DNA from: Roseinatronobacter bogoriensis DSM 18756
Lineage (GTDB): Bacteria > Pseudomonadota > Alphaproteobacteria > Rhodobacterales > Rhodobacteraceae
Assembly: GCF_004366635.1 (NCBI RefSeq)
Contig: NZ_SORN01000006.1
Location: 62,001 to 126,000 of the forward strand
Length of the DNA: 64,000 nucleotides
Direction: 5' to 3'
Below, in pieces: positions 8,641 to 17,458 of this stretch. The notes below the pieces were generated by a model, which saw nothing but the letters and a program-made list of their open reading frames with translations, had not been told where the DNA came from and did not search any database. The position numbers were made by a program, and so were the translations under genes. Each line of letters starts with the position of its first letter. Position 1 is the first letter of the stretch.

Positions 8641-9849
8641 ATGTTCACAATTACCCGTCTTGGCCATCATGGCGACGGCATTGCCGAAGGGCCGGTCTTT
8701 GTACCGCGCAGTTTGCCCGGTGAAGTTGTCACCGGTGAAATTGTGCAGGGTCGGATAGAAGCGCCGCGCATCCTGACCCCCTCACCGCTGCGCATCAAGG
8801 CGCCCTGCCCGCATTATCGCAATTGCGGCGGCTGCGCGCTTCAACATGCGCAGCCCGATTTTGTGACCGAATGGAAAGAAGGCGTGATCCGGCAGGCGCT
8901 GGCCGCGCAGGGGCTATCGGCAGAGTTTCGCATGCCACATATCTCGCCACTGCACAGCCGCAGACGTGCCGGTTTTGCAGGCCGCAGGCTGAAGAAAGGC
9001 GCATTGGTGGGGTTTCACGCCCGCGCGTCAGATGTGATCACGCCCGTGCCTGAATGCCTGATTCTGCACCCGGACCTGACCGCTGCCCTGCCGCTGCTGG
9101 AAGACCTGACCGCACGGTTTGGGGCACGCAAAACCACGCTGTCACTGTCGCTGACACGGTCGGATGCGGGGCTTGATCTGGCGGTCACGGGCGGCAAGCC
9201 GCTTGATGACAAGATGCGCGCAGAACTGGGCCAATGGGCGGGACAGGCCGGGCTTGCACGGCTGGCATGGGCGGATGAGGTGATCGCGCAGGCGCGGCCC
9301 CCGTTTCACCAAATCGGGCGGGCGCTGATCGCCCCGCCCCCCGGCGCATTCTTGCAAGCGACCAAACAGGCAGAGCGCGCCCTACAGGCCGCCGTGCTGG
9401 ACGCGTTGGGCGATGCGGCCCATATTCTGGACCTGTTCGCAGGCTGTGGCACCTTTGCCATCCCCTTGGCAGAACGTGCGGAAGTCCACGCGGTCGAGGG
9501 CGAGGCCGAGATGTTGCGCGCGCTGGATGCGGGCTGGCGGCAGGCGACGGGCCTTAAACGCATCACCCATGAGGCGCGCGATCTGTTCCGCCGCCCGATG
9601 CTGCCAGCCGAACTGACCAAATTTGACGCAGCCGTCATCGACCCGCCCCGCGCCGGTGCCGAGGCGCAAAGCAATGCGCTGGCGGACTCGCCCATCAAGC
9701 GGATTGCGGCTGTGTCCTGCAATCCAGCCACCTTTGCACGCGATGCGAAATTGCTGATTGCGGGCGGCTATCGCCTTGAATGGGTGCAAATGGTCGATCA
9801 ATTCCGCTTCAGCCCCCATGTGGAGCTTGCAGCCCGGTTCACAAGATAG
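8641..9849 (+). CDS. Class I SAM-dependent RNA uracil-C5 methyltransferase (RlmD/TrmA family)
   Basis: A 402-residue enzyme methylating C5 of a uridine in rRNA or tRNA. An N-terminal TRAM-like RNA-binding domain is followed by four cysteines for an iron-sulphur cluster (C56, C62, C65 in CPHYRNCGGC, then C139). SAM motif I is DLFAGCGTFAIPLA near residue 263, then VIDPPRAG, and the catalytic cysteine is C360 in SCNPATFARD. I start at MFTITRLGHHGDG (8641), where the TRAM domain begins; earlier in-frame codons give an unconserved extension. The exact RNA target is not deducible. Confidence 0.88.
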   Translation: MFTITRLGHHGDGIAEGPVFVPRSLPGEVVTGEIVQGRIEAPRILTPSPLRIKAPCPHYRNCGGCALQHAQPDFVTEWKEGVIRQALAAQGLSAEFRMPHISPLHSRRRAGFAGRRLKKGALVGFHARASDVITPVPECLILHPDLTAALPLLEDLTARFGARKTTLSLSLTRSDAGLDLAVTGGKPLDDKMRAELGQWAGQAGLARLAWADEVIAQARPPFHQIGRALIAPPPGAFLQATKQAERALQAAVLDALGDAAHILDLFAGCGTFAIPLAERAEVHAVEGEAEMLRALDAGWRQATGLKRITHEARDLFRRPMLPAELTKFDAAVIDPPRAGAEAQSNALADSPIKRIAAVSCNPATFARDAKLLIAGGYRLEWVQMVDQFRFSPHVELAARFTR

Positions 9850-9885
9850 CATATCGCGCCCTACAGCCGAAAATTGGGGGCGCGT

Positions 9886-10683
9886 ATGTTAAGCCGTGAA
9901 AAAACTGCCGCATTTCTGGACCAGCCTTGGGTGCGGAACGGGATTATCGTTGTAATCATCTTCAACGCGATCCTGTTGGGGATGGAGACATCGGACACGC
10001 TGATGGGGGTCGCAGGGCCGCTGATCATCGGGCTGGATACGGCATGCCTGACCATCTTCGTCGTCGAGTTGCTGCTGAAACTTCATGCCCAGCGCGGGCA
10101 ATTCTGGCGCTCGGGCTGGAATATCTTCGACTTTCTGATCGTCGGTATATCGCTGCTACCGGGCGCGCAAACATTCAGTGTGTTGCGGGCGTTGCGTATT
10201 CTGCGTTTGTTGCGCGTTGTGTCGGTCAGCCCGAATCTGCGCCGGGTGGTTGAGGGGTTCATCAAGGCCCTGCCCGGCATGGGGTCGGTGTTTTTGCTGA
10301 TGGGAATGTTGTTCTATATCGGCGCGGTCATGGCCACGAAGCTGTTTCAGGACAGCTTCCCGGACTGGTTCGGCGATCTGGGCAATTCGGCCTATACGCT
10401 GTTCCAGATCATGACGCTGGAATCCTGGTCGATGGGAATTGTGCGCCCTGTGATGGAAGCCTATCCTTATGCATGGGCTTTCTTTGTGCCCTTCATCATG
10501 GTCACGACCTTTGCCGTGGTGAACCTGCTGGTCGGTCTGATCGTCAATTCGATGCAGGACGCCCATGCCGCCGAAAGCAATCAGGCAACCGAAGATTACC
10601 GCGACGAGGTGCTCAGGCGCCTTGCGGCGATCGAGGCCCGCCTGAATGCCGAAGGGAGCGACAAGACACCGCCTGCCGAATGA
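9886..10683 (+). CDS. Voltage-gated sodium channel (NaChBac/NavAb family)
   Basis: A 265-residue six-helix channel subunit expected to form homotetramers in the inner membrane. The S4 segment reads RALRILRLLRVV with arginines every third residue (about 97-115), the voltage sensor. The pore loop carries TLESWS at residues 177-182, the sodium-selective filter of bacterial Nav channels. The C-terminal EDYRDEVLRRLAAIEARL is a predicted coiled coil, as in this family. The ATG at 9886 has GGGGG upstream; a TTG at 9874 is a weaker alternative. Confidence 0.92.
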   Translation: MLSREKTAAFLDQPWVRNGIIVVIIFNAILLGMETSDTLMGVAGPLIIGLDTACLTIFVVELLLKLHAQRGQFWRSGWNIFDFLIVGISLLPGAQTFSVLRALRILRLLRVVSVSPNLRRVVEGFIKALPGMGSVFLLMGMLFYIGAVMATKLFQDSFPDWFGDLGNSAYTLFQIMTLESWSMGIVRPVMEAYPYAWAFFVPFIMVTTFAVVNLLVGLIVNSMQDAHAAESNQATEDYRDEVLRRLAAIEARLNAEGSDKTPPAE

Positions 10684-10768
10684 CATACCCGTGATCGTGC
10701 ATTCAACAGGACTTGGCAGAAGCTGGCCCTTCAGGCATTGTTGTTGGAAAAATCCTGAGGCAGTCATA

Positions 10769-11275
10769 ATGTTCTTTTTCCGTGTCTTCGCCGCGCTGGC
10801 GCTGGTCGCTGTCGTGGCATCTTGCAGCAAGGCCCCCCCAAGCAAATTCCGCACCTATAACGGCCCGGAGGTCACGCAGGTTGTCGTGCACAAGGCAACC
10901 CGGCGAATGGACCTCTGGCACCATAATCAGTTGTTGCGCAGCTTCCGTGTGGACTTGGGCGGAAACCCCAATGGCCATAAGGAGCGTGAGGGCGACCGTC
11001 GCACCCCGGAAGGGGATTACATCATCGACCGGCGCAACCCCAACAGCCGGTTCCACCTGTCAATCGGAATTGATTACCCGAATGAGGCAGACAAGGAACG
11101 CGCCAAGGAAAACGGCTGGAAACCCGGCGGCGATATCTTCATTCACGGGCGCGGCCCGGAATTTCAACGCGCGCGCGGTGATTGGACAGATGGCTGTATC
11201 GCTGTGTCCGACCGCGAAATGGAAGACATTTATGCTATGGTGCGCGACGGCACGCCAATTCGCATATATCCCTAA
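10769..11275 (+). CDS. L,D-transpeptidase (YkuD) lipoprotein
   Basis: A 168-residue protein with a lipoprotein signal peptide (lipobox VASC, C19), so probably anchored in the envelope facing the periplasm. The YkuD catalytic region shows H126 in FIHGRG and the nucleophile C143 in DWTDGCIAVSD, the H-...-S/T-x-G-C-I pattern. These enzymes make 3-3 crosslinks in peptidoglycan or attach proteins to it; some family members have other roles. The start is the first ATG giving a signal peptide. Confidence 0.88.
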   Translation: MFFFRVFAALALVAVVASCSKAPPSKFRTYNGPEVTQVVVHKATRRMDLWHHNQLLRSFRVDLGGNPNGHKEREGDRRTPEGDYIIDRRNPNSRFHLSIGIDYPNEADKERAKENGWKPGGDIFIHGRGPEFQRARGDWTDGCIAVSDREMEDIYAMVRDGTPIRIYP

Positions 11276-11277
11276 GC

Positions 11278-11364
11278 TGGTGGCCGCTGTGGGAGTCGAA
11301 CCCACACGCCCTTGCGAGCAACGGATTTTAAGTCCGGTCTGTCTACCAGTTCCAGCAAGCGGCC
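11278..11364 (-). tRNA. tRNA-Leu (anticodon UAA)
   Basis: The minus strand reads GGCCGCU at the 5' end pairing fully with AGCGGCC, followed by discriminator A and an encoded CCA (11278-11280). The anticodon loop CUUAAAA gives anticodon UAA, and the T-arm GGGUUCGACUCCC and a long variable arm mark a leucine tRNA. Total 87 nt. It abuts the L,D-transpeptidase stop by 2 bp on the opposite strand. Confidence 0.96.
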
Positions 11365-11623
11365 AGCGTTGCAGTGGTCTAGACCGTGGCGCTGGCAGCT
11401 TCAAGCCCAGAGTGTGACAGCATGGTCGTTCGGCACCGGACACAAGGTTTCGCCATGCTTGGAATGGGTCAGCTTCGCAAGATCACCCCATGATGGCTGC
11501 ACCGGGAACGAAACCGCATGACGCCGGGCAGCGGGGGCGAGCTGAAGACCTTGCCTCTGCGCGCGTCATGGTCCTCAAAACCGTCGAAATTGTCACTGTA
11601 TAGCTTGTATCAGGTGATGACGA
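11365..11623. other. Non-coding gap
   Basis: About 260 bp upstream of tRNA-Leu and downstream of the polysaccharide deacetylase gene. It should hold the tRNA promoter. A TTGAAG with a TCTAGA 15 bp on is present on the minus strand near 11378-11404, but the match is modest. I see no gene or repeat here. Confidence 0.4.
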
Positions 11624-13132
11624 TTAGTCGTTCTGCAACAGGATAGCCGAAACAGGCACAAGCGTGACTTGACCGCTGCGCCGCTCCTCACGCCACATTT
11701 CGATAGCTTCAAGGGTGTCTTCGTTGGAGGCATTGCCAAAAACGATCACCTGACCAATCTGGGCGGCCTGAAACACGGCGCGGTCAAGAAAGCGCCGGAT
11801 GGTAAAGGCATTCTCATTTCCTGCATCCAGAACCCGGAATATTTCGGAATGTGCAATGCCTGCCGCGTCAGAGGCGCGCGCGGCCTGTGTCAAACCGCCC
11901 GCGAATGTCAAAAGACCATGCCCGTCCTGTCCCAATACTGGCAACACCTCACGCAGCAATCCTGCGTTGCGGGCAAAGCCGTTCTCTGGCAGGTCCATCA
12001 CCCCCACGGCCAGTGGTAGTGCAGAAAAATAGGCATTCAGCGATACATCAAGATCAGATGCGGTGGCACCCGATGGCAGGTCAGCTGCAAGGATGACCAC
12101 TTCCTTGCCAGCCGCATGATATATTTCTGCCGCCTCGGTCGCGCTGCTGTCCATTGGGTTCAATGCTACCGTGAATGGGTATTCAAGCGCGGCCAGATCA
12201 CGCCGTATAGGCATTGGCAGACCCTCATCCAACAGGATGATGGCCATCTTGTTGCCCGCGCTATCCCCGGGCTGATACAGCGAGTTGCGCAGCAATGCGG
12301 GCCGCTGGTCCACCTGTGGCAAAGGGGATTGATCGACAACGATGGGCGCATCTGACCCCTCGCCAATCAGGGGCAGACCGGACACGCGCATTCCGGGCAT
12401 GGCTTGCAGCTCAACCTCGGGAAGCTGTTCTTCGGAGGTGTCGGCGTCGGGGCCGATGCTGGCCTCTGGCGCGTCATCCACTGGCGCAATGGGCGCAGGG
12501 GGCTGGAACTGGTCACCGCCGACCCCCGCATCCGCCTGCGGGACAGATGCGATTGCGGTCGGCAGAGATGATCTTTCAGGCTGATCTTCGGCACCCGGCG
12601 CTTCAGGTGCGCCATCCTCTGACAATGCCTCGGTCGCCGGGGCACCGTCTTGATCGACCTCTGGGCGGTGCTCTGCTAGGGGCACGTCGCTTTCGGAAGC
12701 ATCGGCAAGGGCGTCCGTATCTTCGGTCGTGACCTCGGTTTCAGGCAAATCGACAGTTTCCGCAACCTCAGGCGCAGAATCTTCGGAAACTGGCTCATCT
12801 GTCACAGCATCGTCTGCCGCCACATCATCAGTCGCCATATCGTCTGTTGCAACATCATCAGTCGCCATATCCTCGGGCATAGGCGTCTCGGTTGCATCTT
12901 CGACGATCAGCCCATCGCCCAGAACAGTGGGGGTGTCGTCTGGCGCGGCAGGTTGGTCTTCCATCGGCGGCTGAAGGATGACAGTCTCGGCTTCCGGCTG
13001 GGCCTGTTGCTGCGCGGCGCTGTCGCTGACCTGCGCCGTTGGCACAGGTGGGAACATGACGGTGGTTGCTATGACCCCGGCCACAACGACACCCGCGCCC
13101 ACGGCCAAACCTGCAAGAAGACTGCTGTTCAC
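11624..13132 (-). CDS. Divergent polysaccharide deacetylase family protein, anchored, acidic linker
   Basis: A 502-residue protein with one N-terminal membrane helix (about residues 5-27), a very acidic low-complexity linker (about 30-280) containing repeats of ATDDV/ATDDM, and a C-terminal domain from about residue 285 (MAIILLDEGLPMPIRRDLAALEYPFTVAL onward) that matches the 'divergent polysaccharide deacetylase' family. The catalytic residues of classical NodB deacetylases are not evident, so activity is uncertain. The domain should lie in the periplasm. The gene is divergent from trpG across 174 bp. Confidence 0.82.
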   Translation of the reverse strand: MNSSLLAGLAVGAGVVVAGVIATTVMFPPVPTAQVSDSAAQQQAQPEAETVILQPPMEDQPAAPDDTPTVLGDGLIVEDATETPMPEDMATDDVATDDMATDDVAADDAVTDEPVSEDSAPEVAETVDLPETEVTTEDTDALADASESDVPLAEHRPEVDQDGAPATEALSEDGAPEAPGAEDQPERSSLPTAIASVPQADAGVGGDQFQPPAPIAPVDDAPEASIGPDADTSEEQLPEVELQAMPGMRVSGLPLIGEGSDAPIVVDQSPLPQVDQRPALLRNSLYQPGDSAGNKMAIILLDEGLPMPIRRDLAALEYPFTVALNPMDSSATEAAEIYHAAGKEVVILAADLPSGATASDLDVSLNAYFSALPLAVGVMDLPENGFARNAGLLREVLPVLGQDGHGLLTFAGGLTQAARASDAAGIAHSEIFRVLDAGNENAFTIRRFLDRAVFQAAQIGQVIVFGNASNEDTLEAIEMWREERRSGQVTLVPVSAILLQND

Positions 13133-13306
13133 TCTTTGCCTCTTATTCTCAAATCAACGCCTGCCCCGCGGCTATACTGCACGGTCGCAGGTGATTCTTC
13201 CACAAATACACGCGCGGAGCAAACGGAATGGGCCGCGCGCCCTTGACCTTGGCCTATAGGCGCGGGCATGTAGGTTTCCAACGGACAAGAACACCGGAAC
13301 ACGCCG

Positions 13307-13888
13307 ATGCTGCTGCTGATAGATAATTATGACAGTTTTACCTACAATCTGGTCCATTATCTGGGCGAGTTGGGGGCCGATGTGCTGGTGCGGCGCAATG
13401 ATGCGTTGGATGTACAGGCCGCAATGGCGCTTAATCCTTCAGTAATCGTCTTGTCGCCCGGCCCCTGCGACCCTGATCAGGCCGGTATTTGCCTTGCCCT
13501 GACCCATGCTGCCGCCGAGGCGCGTGTACCGCTTCTGGGGGTCTGCCTTGGCCATCAGACCATCGGACAGGCGTTTGGCGGGCGGGTTATTCGCGCGCCG
13601 CAGATCGTGCATGGCAAGCTGGGCGAAATGCACCATGCCGGCAAAGGCGTATTTCACGGCCTGCCATCACCGCTTATGGCGACGCGCTATCATTCGCTTG
13701 TGGTCGAGCGCGAGACTTTGCCTGACTGTCTGGAAGTGACAAGCTGGCTGGAGGATGGGCTTATCATGGGGCTGCGTCACCGCGACCTGCCGATTGAAGG
13801 GGTGCAGTTCCACCCTGAAAGCATCCGGTCTGAACATGGACATGCGATGCTGCGCAACTTTCTGGATCAGGCAGCCGTGGCCGCATGA
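13307..13888 (+). CDS. trpG: Anthranilate/aminodeoxychorismate synthase glutaminase subunit
   Basis: A 193-residue class I glutamine amidotransferase that releases ammonia from glutamine for anthranilate (and perhaps p-aminobenzoate) synthesis. The triad is visible: C80 in GVCLGHQ, H169 and E171 in VQFHPES. No trpE lies upstream in this window, so the large subunit must be encoded elsewhere. Stop and trpD start overlap (ATGA), beginning the trpG-trpD-trpC-moaC-moeA-lexA run. Confidence 0.94.
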   Translation: MLLLIDNYDSFTYNLVHYLGELGADVLVRRNDALDVQAAMALNPSVIVLSPGPCDPDQAGICLALTHAAAEARVPLLGVCLGHQTIGQAFGGRVIRAPQIVHGKLGEMHHAGKGVFHGLPSPLMATRYHSLVVERETLPDCLEVTSWLEDGLIMGLRHRDLPIEGVQFHPESIRSEHGHAMLRNFLDQAAVAA

Positions 13889-14907
13889 TGGATGACCTCA
13901 AACCCCTGATCGGCATTGCCGCCACCCGCCCCCTGACCCGGTCCGAGGCCGAGGCCGCGTTTAACCTGTTGTTTGAGGGTCAGGCCACACCGGCGCAGAC
14001 CGGCGGGTTCCTGATGGCGCTGCGCACGCGCGGTGAAACCGTCGATGAATATGCCGCCGCCGCCAGCGTGATGCGGGCCAAATGCGTCAAGGTCCGCGCG
14101 CCTGAGGGCGCGATGGATATTGTCGGCACAGGCGGCGATGGCAAGGGCACGCTGAATATCTCGACCGCGACAGCCTTTGTCGTTGCTGGCGCTGGCGTGC
14201 CAGTGGCCAAGCATGGCAATCGCAACCTCTCGTCAAAATCCGGCGCGGCAGATGCGCTGGGGGCCTTGGGTATTGACGTTATGGTCGGGGCCAATGTGGT
14301 CGAAAAGGCTTTGCAAGAGGCAGGCATCGGCTTCATGATGGCCCCTATGCACCACCCGGCTATGCGCCATGTTGGCCCTGTACGCATGGAATTGGGCACG
14401 CGCACCATATTCAACATTCTTGGCCCGCTGACCAATCCGGCCGGGGTGAAATACCAGCTTACCGGCGCGTTCTCGACCGATTTGTTGCGCCCTATGGCGG
14501 AAACGCTGCGTGCCCTTGGCACCGAGCGCGCGTGGCTGGTGCATGGCGGCGATGGCACGGACGAATTGTCGATTGCCGCTGAAAGCGCCGTTGTGGCACT
14601 GGAAGGCGGTGCCCTGCGCGCGTTTTCGGTCCACCCCGAGGATGCGGGCCTGCCCGTGCACCCGTTCGAGCAGTTGTTGGGCGGCGCGCCCGATGAGAAC
14701 GCACAAGAATTACGCGCCGTGCTGCAAGGCGCGGGCCGCCCTGCTTACCGCGATGCGGTCTTGCTGAACGCAGCCGCCGCGCTGGTGATCGCAGGCAAAG
14801 CCAGTGCCTTGGTCGAAGGCGTGGCGCAGGCGCGCGAAAGCCTCGATTCCGGGGCAGCCATGCGCGCGGTTGAAAACCTTGCCCGCATCAGCCCCATATC
14901 CGCCTGA
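13885..14907 (+). CDS. trpD: Anthranilate phosphoribosyltransferase
   Basis: A 340-residue enzyme transferring phosphoribose from PRPP to anthranilate, second step of tryptophan synthesis. The PRPP-binding GTGGDGKGTLNIST lies near residues 80-93, followed by VAKHGNRNLSSKSGAADALGALG, both diagnostic. Length is normal. The ATG overlaps the trpG stop by 4 bp and trpC follows after 19 bp. Confidence 0.96.
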   Translation: MMDDLKPLIGIAATRPLTRSEAEAAFNLLFEGQATPAQTGGFLMALRTRGETVDEYAAAASVMRAKCVKVRAPEGAMDIVGTGGDGKGTLNISTATAFVVAGAGVPVAKHGNRNLSSKSGAADALGALGIDVMVGANVVEKALQEAGIGFMMAPMHHPAMRHVGPVRMELGTRTIFNILGPLTNPAGVKYQLTGAFSTDLLRPMAETLRALGTERAWLVHGGDGTDELSIAAESAVVALEGGALRAFSVHPEDAGLPVHPFEQLLGGAPDENAQELRAVLQGAGRPAYRDAVLLNAAAALVIAGKASALVEGVAQARESLDSGAAMRAVENLARISPISA

Positions 14908-14926
14908 ACTCTGAAAGACTGCACAC

Positions 14927-15736
14927 ATGGCCACCATTCTCGACAAGATCAAAAGCTACAAGCTGCAAGAGGTTGTGGACCGCAAGGCCACGCGCGCACT
15001 GTCAGATGTGGAAGAGGTCGCGCGCAATGCCCCCGCCCCGCGCGGCTTTGCCGCTGCCTTGCGTCAGGCCGAAACCACCGGCTATGGGCTGATCGCCGAG
15101 ATTAAGAAAGCCAGCCCGTCAAAAGGTCTGATCCGCGCCGATTTCGACCCTCCCGCGCTGGCCCACGCCTATGAAGACGGCGGGGCCACCTGCCTGAGCG
15201 TGTTGACCGACACGCCCAGCTTTCAGGGGGCGGACAGCTTTCTGACCGCCGCACGCACGGCAACATCCCTGCCCGCGCTGCGCAAGGATTTCATGTACGA
15301 CATCTATCAGGTCGCAGAGGCGCGCGCGCTTCATGCAGATTGCATCCTGATCATCATGGCCTCGGTCTCTGACGCGCAGGCGCAAGAGCTGGAACAGGCC
15401 GCCTTTGCATGGGGCATGGATGTGCTGGTCGAGGTGCATGACGAAGACGAACTGGAGCGTGCGCTGGCGCTGACCTCGCCGATGCTGGGGATCAATAATC
15501 GCAACCTGAACACATTTGAGGTAACGCTGGATACCACGCGCCGGCTGTCGCGGCTGGTCCCCGAAGGCAAGATGCTGATCGCAGAAAGCGGCATTTACAC
15601 CCCCGCTGATCTGGCCGATCTGGCAGGCTACGGCGCGCGCAGCTTCCTGATTGGTGAAAGCCTGATGCGCCAGTCCGATGTGGCACAGGCCACCCGCGCG
15701 CTACTGGCAAACCCGATCCTGCCAGAAAAGGTGTAA
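14927..15736 (+). CDS. trpC: Indole-3-glycerol phosphate synthase
   Basis: A 269-residue TIM-barrel enzyme closing the ring of CdRP to give indole-3-glycerol phosphate. Signature segments are LIAEIKKASPSKG (catalytic lysine), LRKDFMYDIYQVAEARALHADCILII, GINNRNLNTFEV and IAESGI. It is the monofunctional form, without a fused TrpF. The last codon is shared with the moaC ribosome region; moaC begins 1 bp after the stop. Confidence 0.95.
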   Translation: MATILDKIKSYKLQEVVDRKATRALSDVEEVARNAPAPRGFAAALRQAETTGYGLIAEIKKASPSKGLIRADFDPPALAHAYEDGGATCLSVLTDTPSFQGADSFLTAARTATSLPALRKDFMYDIYQVAEARALHADCILIIMASVSDAQAQELEQAAFAWGMDVLVEVHDEDELERALALTSPMLGINNRNLNTFEVTLDTTRRLSRLVPEGKMLIAESGIYTPADLADLAGYGARSFLIGESLMRQSDVAQATRALLANPILPEKV

Positions 15737-15737
15737 T

Positions 15738-16217
15738 GTGGAAAAACTGACACATTTCGACGCTGAAGGCCACGCACATATGGTTGACGTGTCGCAAAAG
15801 TCGCATACCGCGCGGGTCGCTGTCGCCGAAAGCGCCGTGCAGATGCTGCCGGAAACCCTCGCGCTGGTGACTGAGGGGCGCGCCAAGAAGGGCGATGTTC
15901 TAGGGGTTGCGCGACTGGCCGGGATCATGGGGGCCAAACGCTGCGCCGACCTGATCCCGCTGTGCCACCCGCTGCCGATCACCAAAGTCTCGGTAGACCT
16001 GACCCCGGATGACAGCCTGCCCGGCGTGCGTATCCGCGCCGAAGTGCGCACCACCGGCCAGACCGGCGTAGAGATGGAGGCATTGACCGCCGCTTCCGTG
16101 GCCGCGCTGACCATCTATGACATGCTCAAGGCCGCTGAAAAGTCGATGACCATCACCGCCACCCGCGTGGTGCTGAAAGATGGCGGCAAATCCGGTCGCT
16201 ACGAGGCGCAGCCATGA
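15738..16217 (+). CDS. moaC: Cyclic pyranopterin monophosphate synthase
   Basis: A 159-residue molybdenum-cofactor enzyme converting the MoaA product to cPMP. Family blocks KKGDVLGVARLAGIMGAKRCADLIPLCHPL and GQTGVEMEALTAASVAALTIYDM hold the catalytic lysine and substrate residues. I use the GTG at 15738, which gives MEKLTHFDAEGHAHMVDVS, the usual N-terminus; the frame upstream runs into trpC. No moaA is present here. Stop overlaps the moeA start (ATGA). Confidence 0.94.
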   Translation: MEKLTHFDAEGHAHMVDVSQKSHTARVAVAESAVQMLPETLALVTEGRAKKGDVLGVARLAGIMGAKRCADLIPLCHPLPITKVSVDLTPDDSLPGVRIRAEVRTTGQTGVEMEALTAASVAALTIYDMLKAAEKSMTITATRVVLKDGGKSGRYEAQP

Positions 16218-17380
16218 TCGCGGTCGAAGAGGCGCTGACGCATGTTTTCACGTTGATCTCGCCTCTGCCCACGGAAGAAGTTGAGCTACCCCATCTTGCG
16301 GGGCGTGTGCTGCGCGCACCAGTGGCCGCGCAACGTGACCAACCGCCCTTCCCGGCTTCGGCAATGGATGGCTATGCCGTTGCCAGCCATGACGCCGAAA
16401 GCTACCGCGTGATTGGCGAAGCCGCCGCCGGCCATGCCTTTGCAGGCCATGTCACCCCCGGAGAGGCCGTGCGCATCTTCACTGGCGCGCCGATTCCGCA
16501 AGGGGCAGATCGCGTGATCATTCAAGAAGATGTATCGCGCGATGGTGACAGAATAACCCTGACACAGCCGCTTGAAACGCCGCTGCACATCCGCGCCCAA
16601 GGAACGGATTTCAAAGCCGGGGACCAGATCAGCGCACCGCGCCGCTTGCGCCCGGCCGAACTGGCGCTGCTGGCGGCCATGAACTGCCCGCGCGCCACAG
16701 TCAGCCGCCGCCCGAATGTTGCGATCATCGCAACCGGGGATGAACTCGTCATGCCCGGAGAGGAACCGCGCGCGGATCAGATCATTGCCTCCAATGCCTT
16801 CGCGCTCAAGGCGATGGCCGAAGCAGAGGGCGCACGCGCCCGCATCCTGCCCATTGCCAGTGATACTGTGGCCAGCCTGCGCGCTGTGCTGGAACTGGCC
16901 GCGGATGCCGATCTGATCGTGACCATTGGCGGCGCATCAGTAGGCGACCATGATCTGGTTGGCCCTGTCGCACAAGATATGGGTGCCAGCCGGGCCTTCT
17001 ATAAGGTGGCCATGCGCCCGGGCAAACCGCTTATGGCCGGGCGTCTGGGTGATGCGCTCTTGCTGGGGCTGCCCGGAAACCCCGTTTCTTCCATCGTCTG
17101 CGGCCATCTGTTCATGCGCCCGGCGTTGCGCGCGTTACAAGGGCTTGGCGCGTATCCGATGCAAACCGCCACCGCCACGCTGGGCCGCGATCTGCCCGCA
17201 AATGGCGCGCGGACACATTACATGCGCGCTAACCTTGGCCCCGGCGGCACCATCTCGCCCCACCCCAATCAGGACAGCGCGCTTCTCAGTGTCCTGTGTC
17301 AATCCGACGCGCTTCTGATCCACCCCGCCGGGGACGGGCCGCGCAAGGCGGGGGAACAAATGCGGTATATCCCTTTGTGA
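16214..17380 (+). CDS. moeA: Molybdopterin molybdenumtransferase
   Basis: A 388-residue enzyme inserting molybdenum into adenylylated molybdopterin. Conserved stretches include SAMDGYAV near residue 50, IIATGDELVMPGE, TIGGASVGDHD and LGLPGNPVSS. The pairing with moaC and the linkage to trpC and lexA are common in related alphaproteobacteria. Start overlaps the moaC stop by 4 bp. Confidence 0.94.
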   Translation: MIAVEEALTHVFTLISPLPTEEVELPHLAGRVLRAPVAAQRDQPPFPASAMDGYAVASHDAESYRVIGEAAAGHAFAGHVTPGEAVRIFTGAPIPQGADRVIIQEDVSRDGDRITLTQPLETPLHIRAQGTDFKAGDQISAPRRLRPAELALLAAMNCPRATVSRRPNVAIIATGDELVMPGEEPRADQIIASNAFALKAMAEAEGARARILPIASDTVASLRAVLELAADADLIVTIGGASVGDHDLVGPVAQDMGASRAFYKVAMRPGKPLMAGRLGDALLLGLPGNPVSSIVCGHLFMRPALRALQGLGAYPMQTATATLGRDLPANGARTHYMRANLGPGGTISPHPNQDSALLSVLCQSDALLIHPAGDGPRKAGEQMRYIPL

Positions 17381-17385
17381 CGCCG

Positions 17386-17414
17386 TTGACACACACGCAG
17401 AACAGAGATAGAAC
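17386..17414 (+). promoter_or_regulatory. lexA promoter with SOS box over the -10
   Basis: TTGACA (17386-17391), a 17-bp spacer and TAGAAC (17409-17414) form a sigma-70 type promoter. GAAC-N7-GAAC at 17400-17414 is exactly the alphaproteobacterial LexA operator (GTTC-N7-GTTC read on the other strand). The second GAAC half-site lies inside the -10, so bound LexA should block RNA polymerase, giving autorepression of lexA, whose GTG is 45 bp downstream. Confidence 0.85.
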
Positions 17415-17458
17415 ATCCTGAGAGTCTTTGTTGCAAAACCATCGCCGGAGGGGCCGCC

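Noticed and set aside
12729..12974. Plus-strand Ser/Ala-rich frame
   Set aside because: Antisense of the acidic linker of the deacetylase-like protein; no start signal and no independent support.
13133..13306. Tryptophan leader peptide or attenuator before trpG
   Set aside because: No short frame with adjacent Trp codons and no alternative terminator hairpins were seen.
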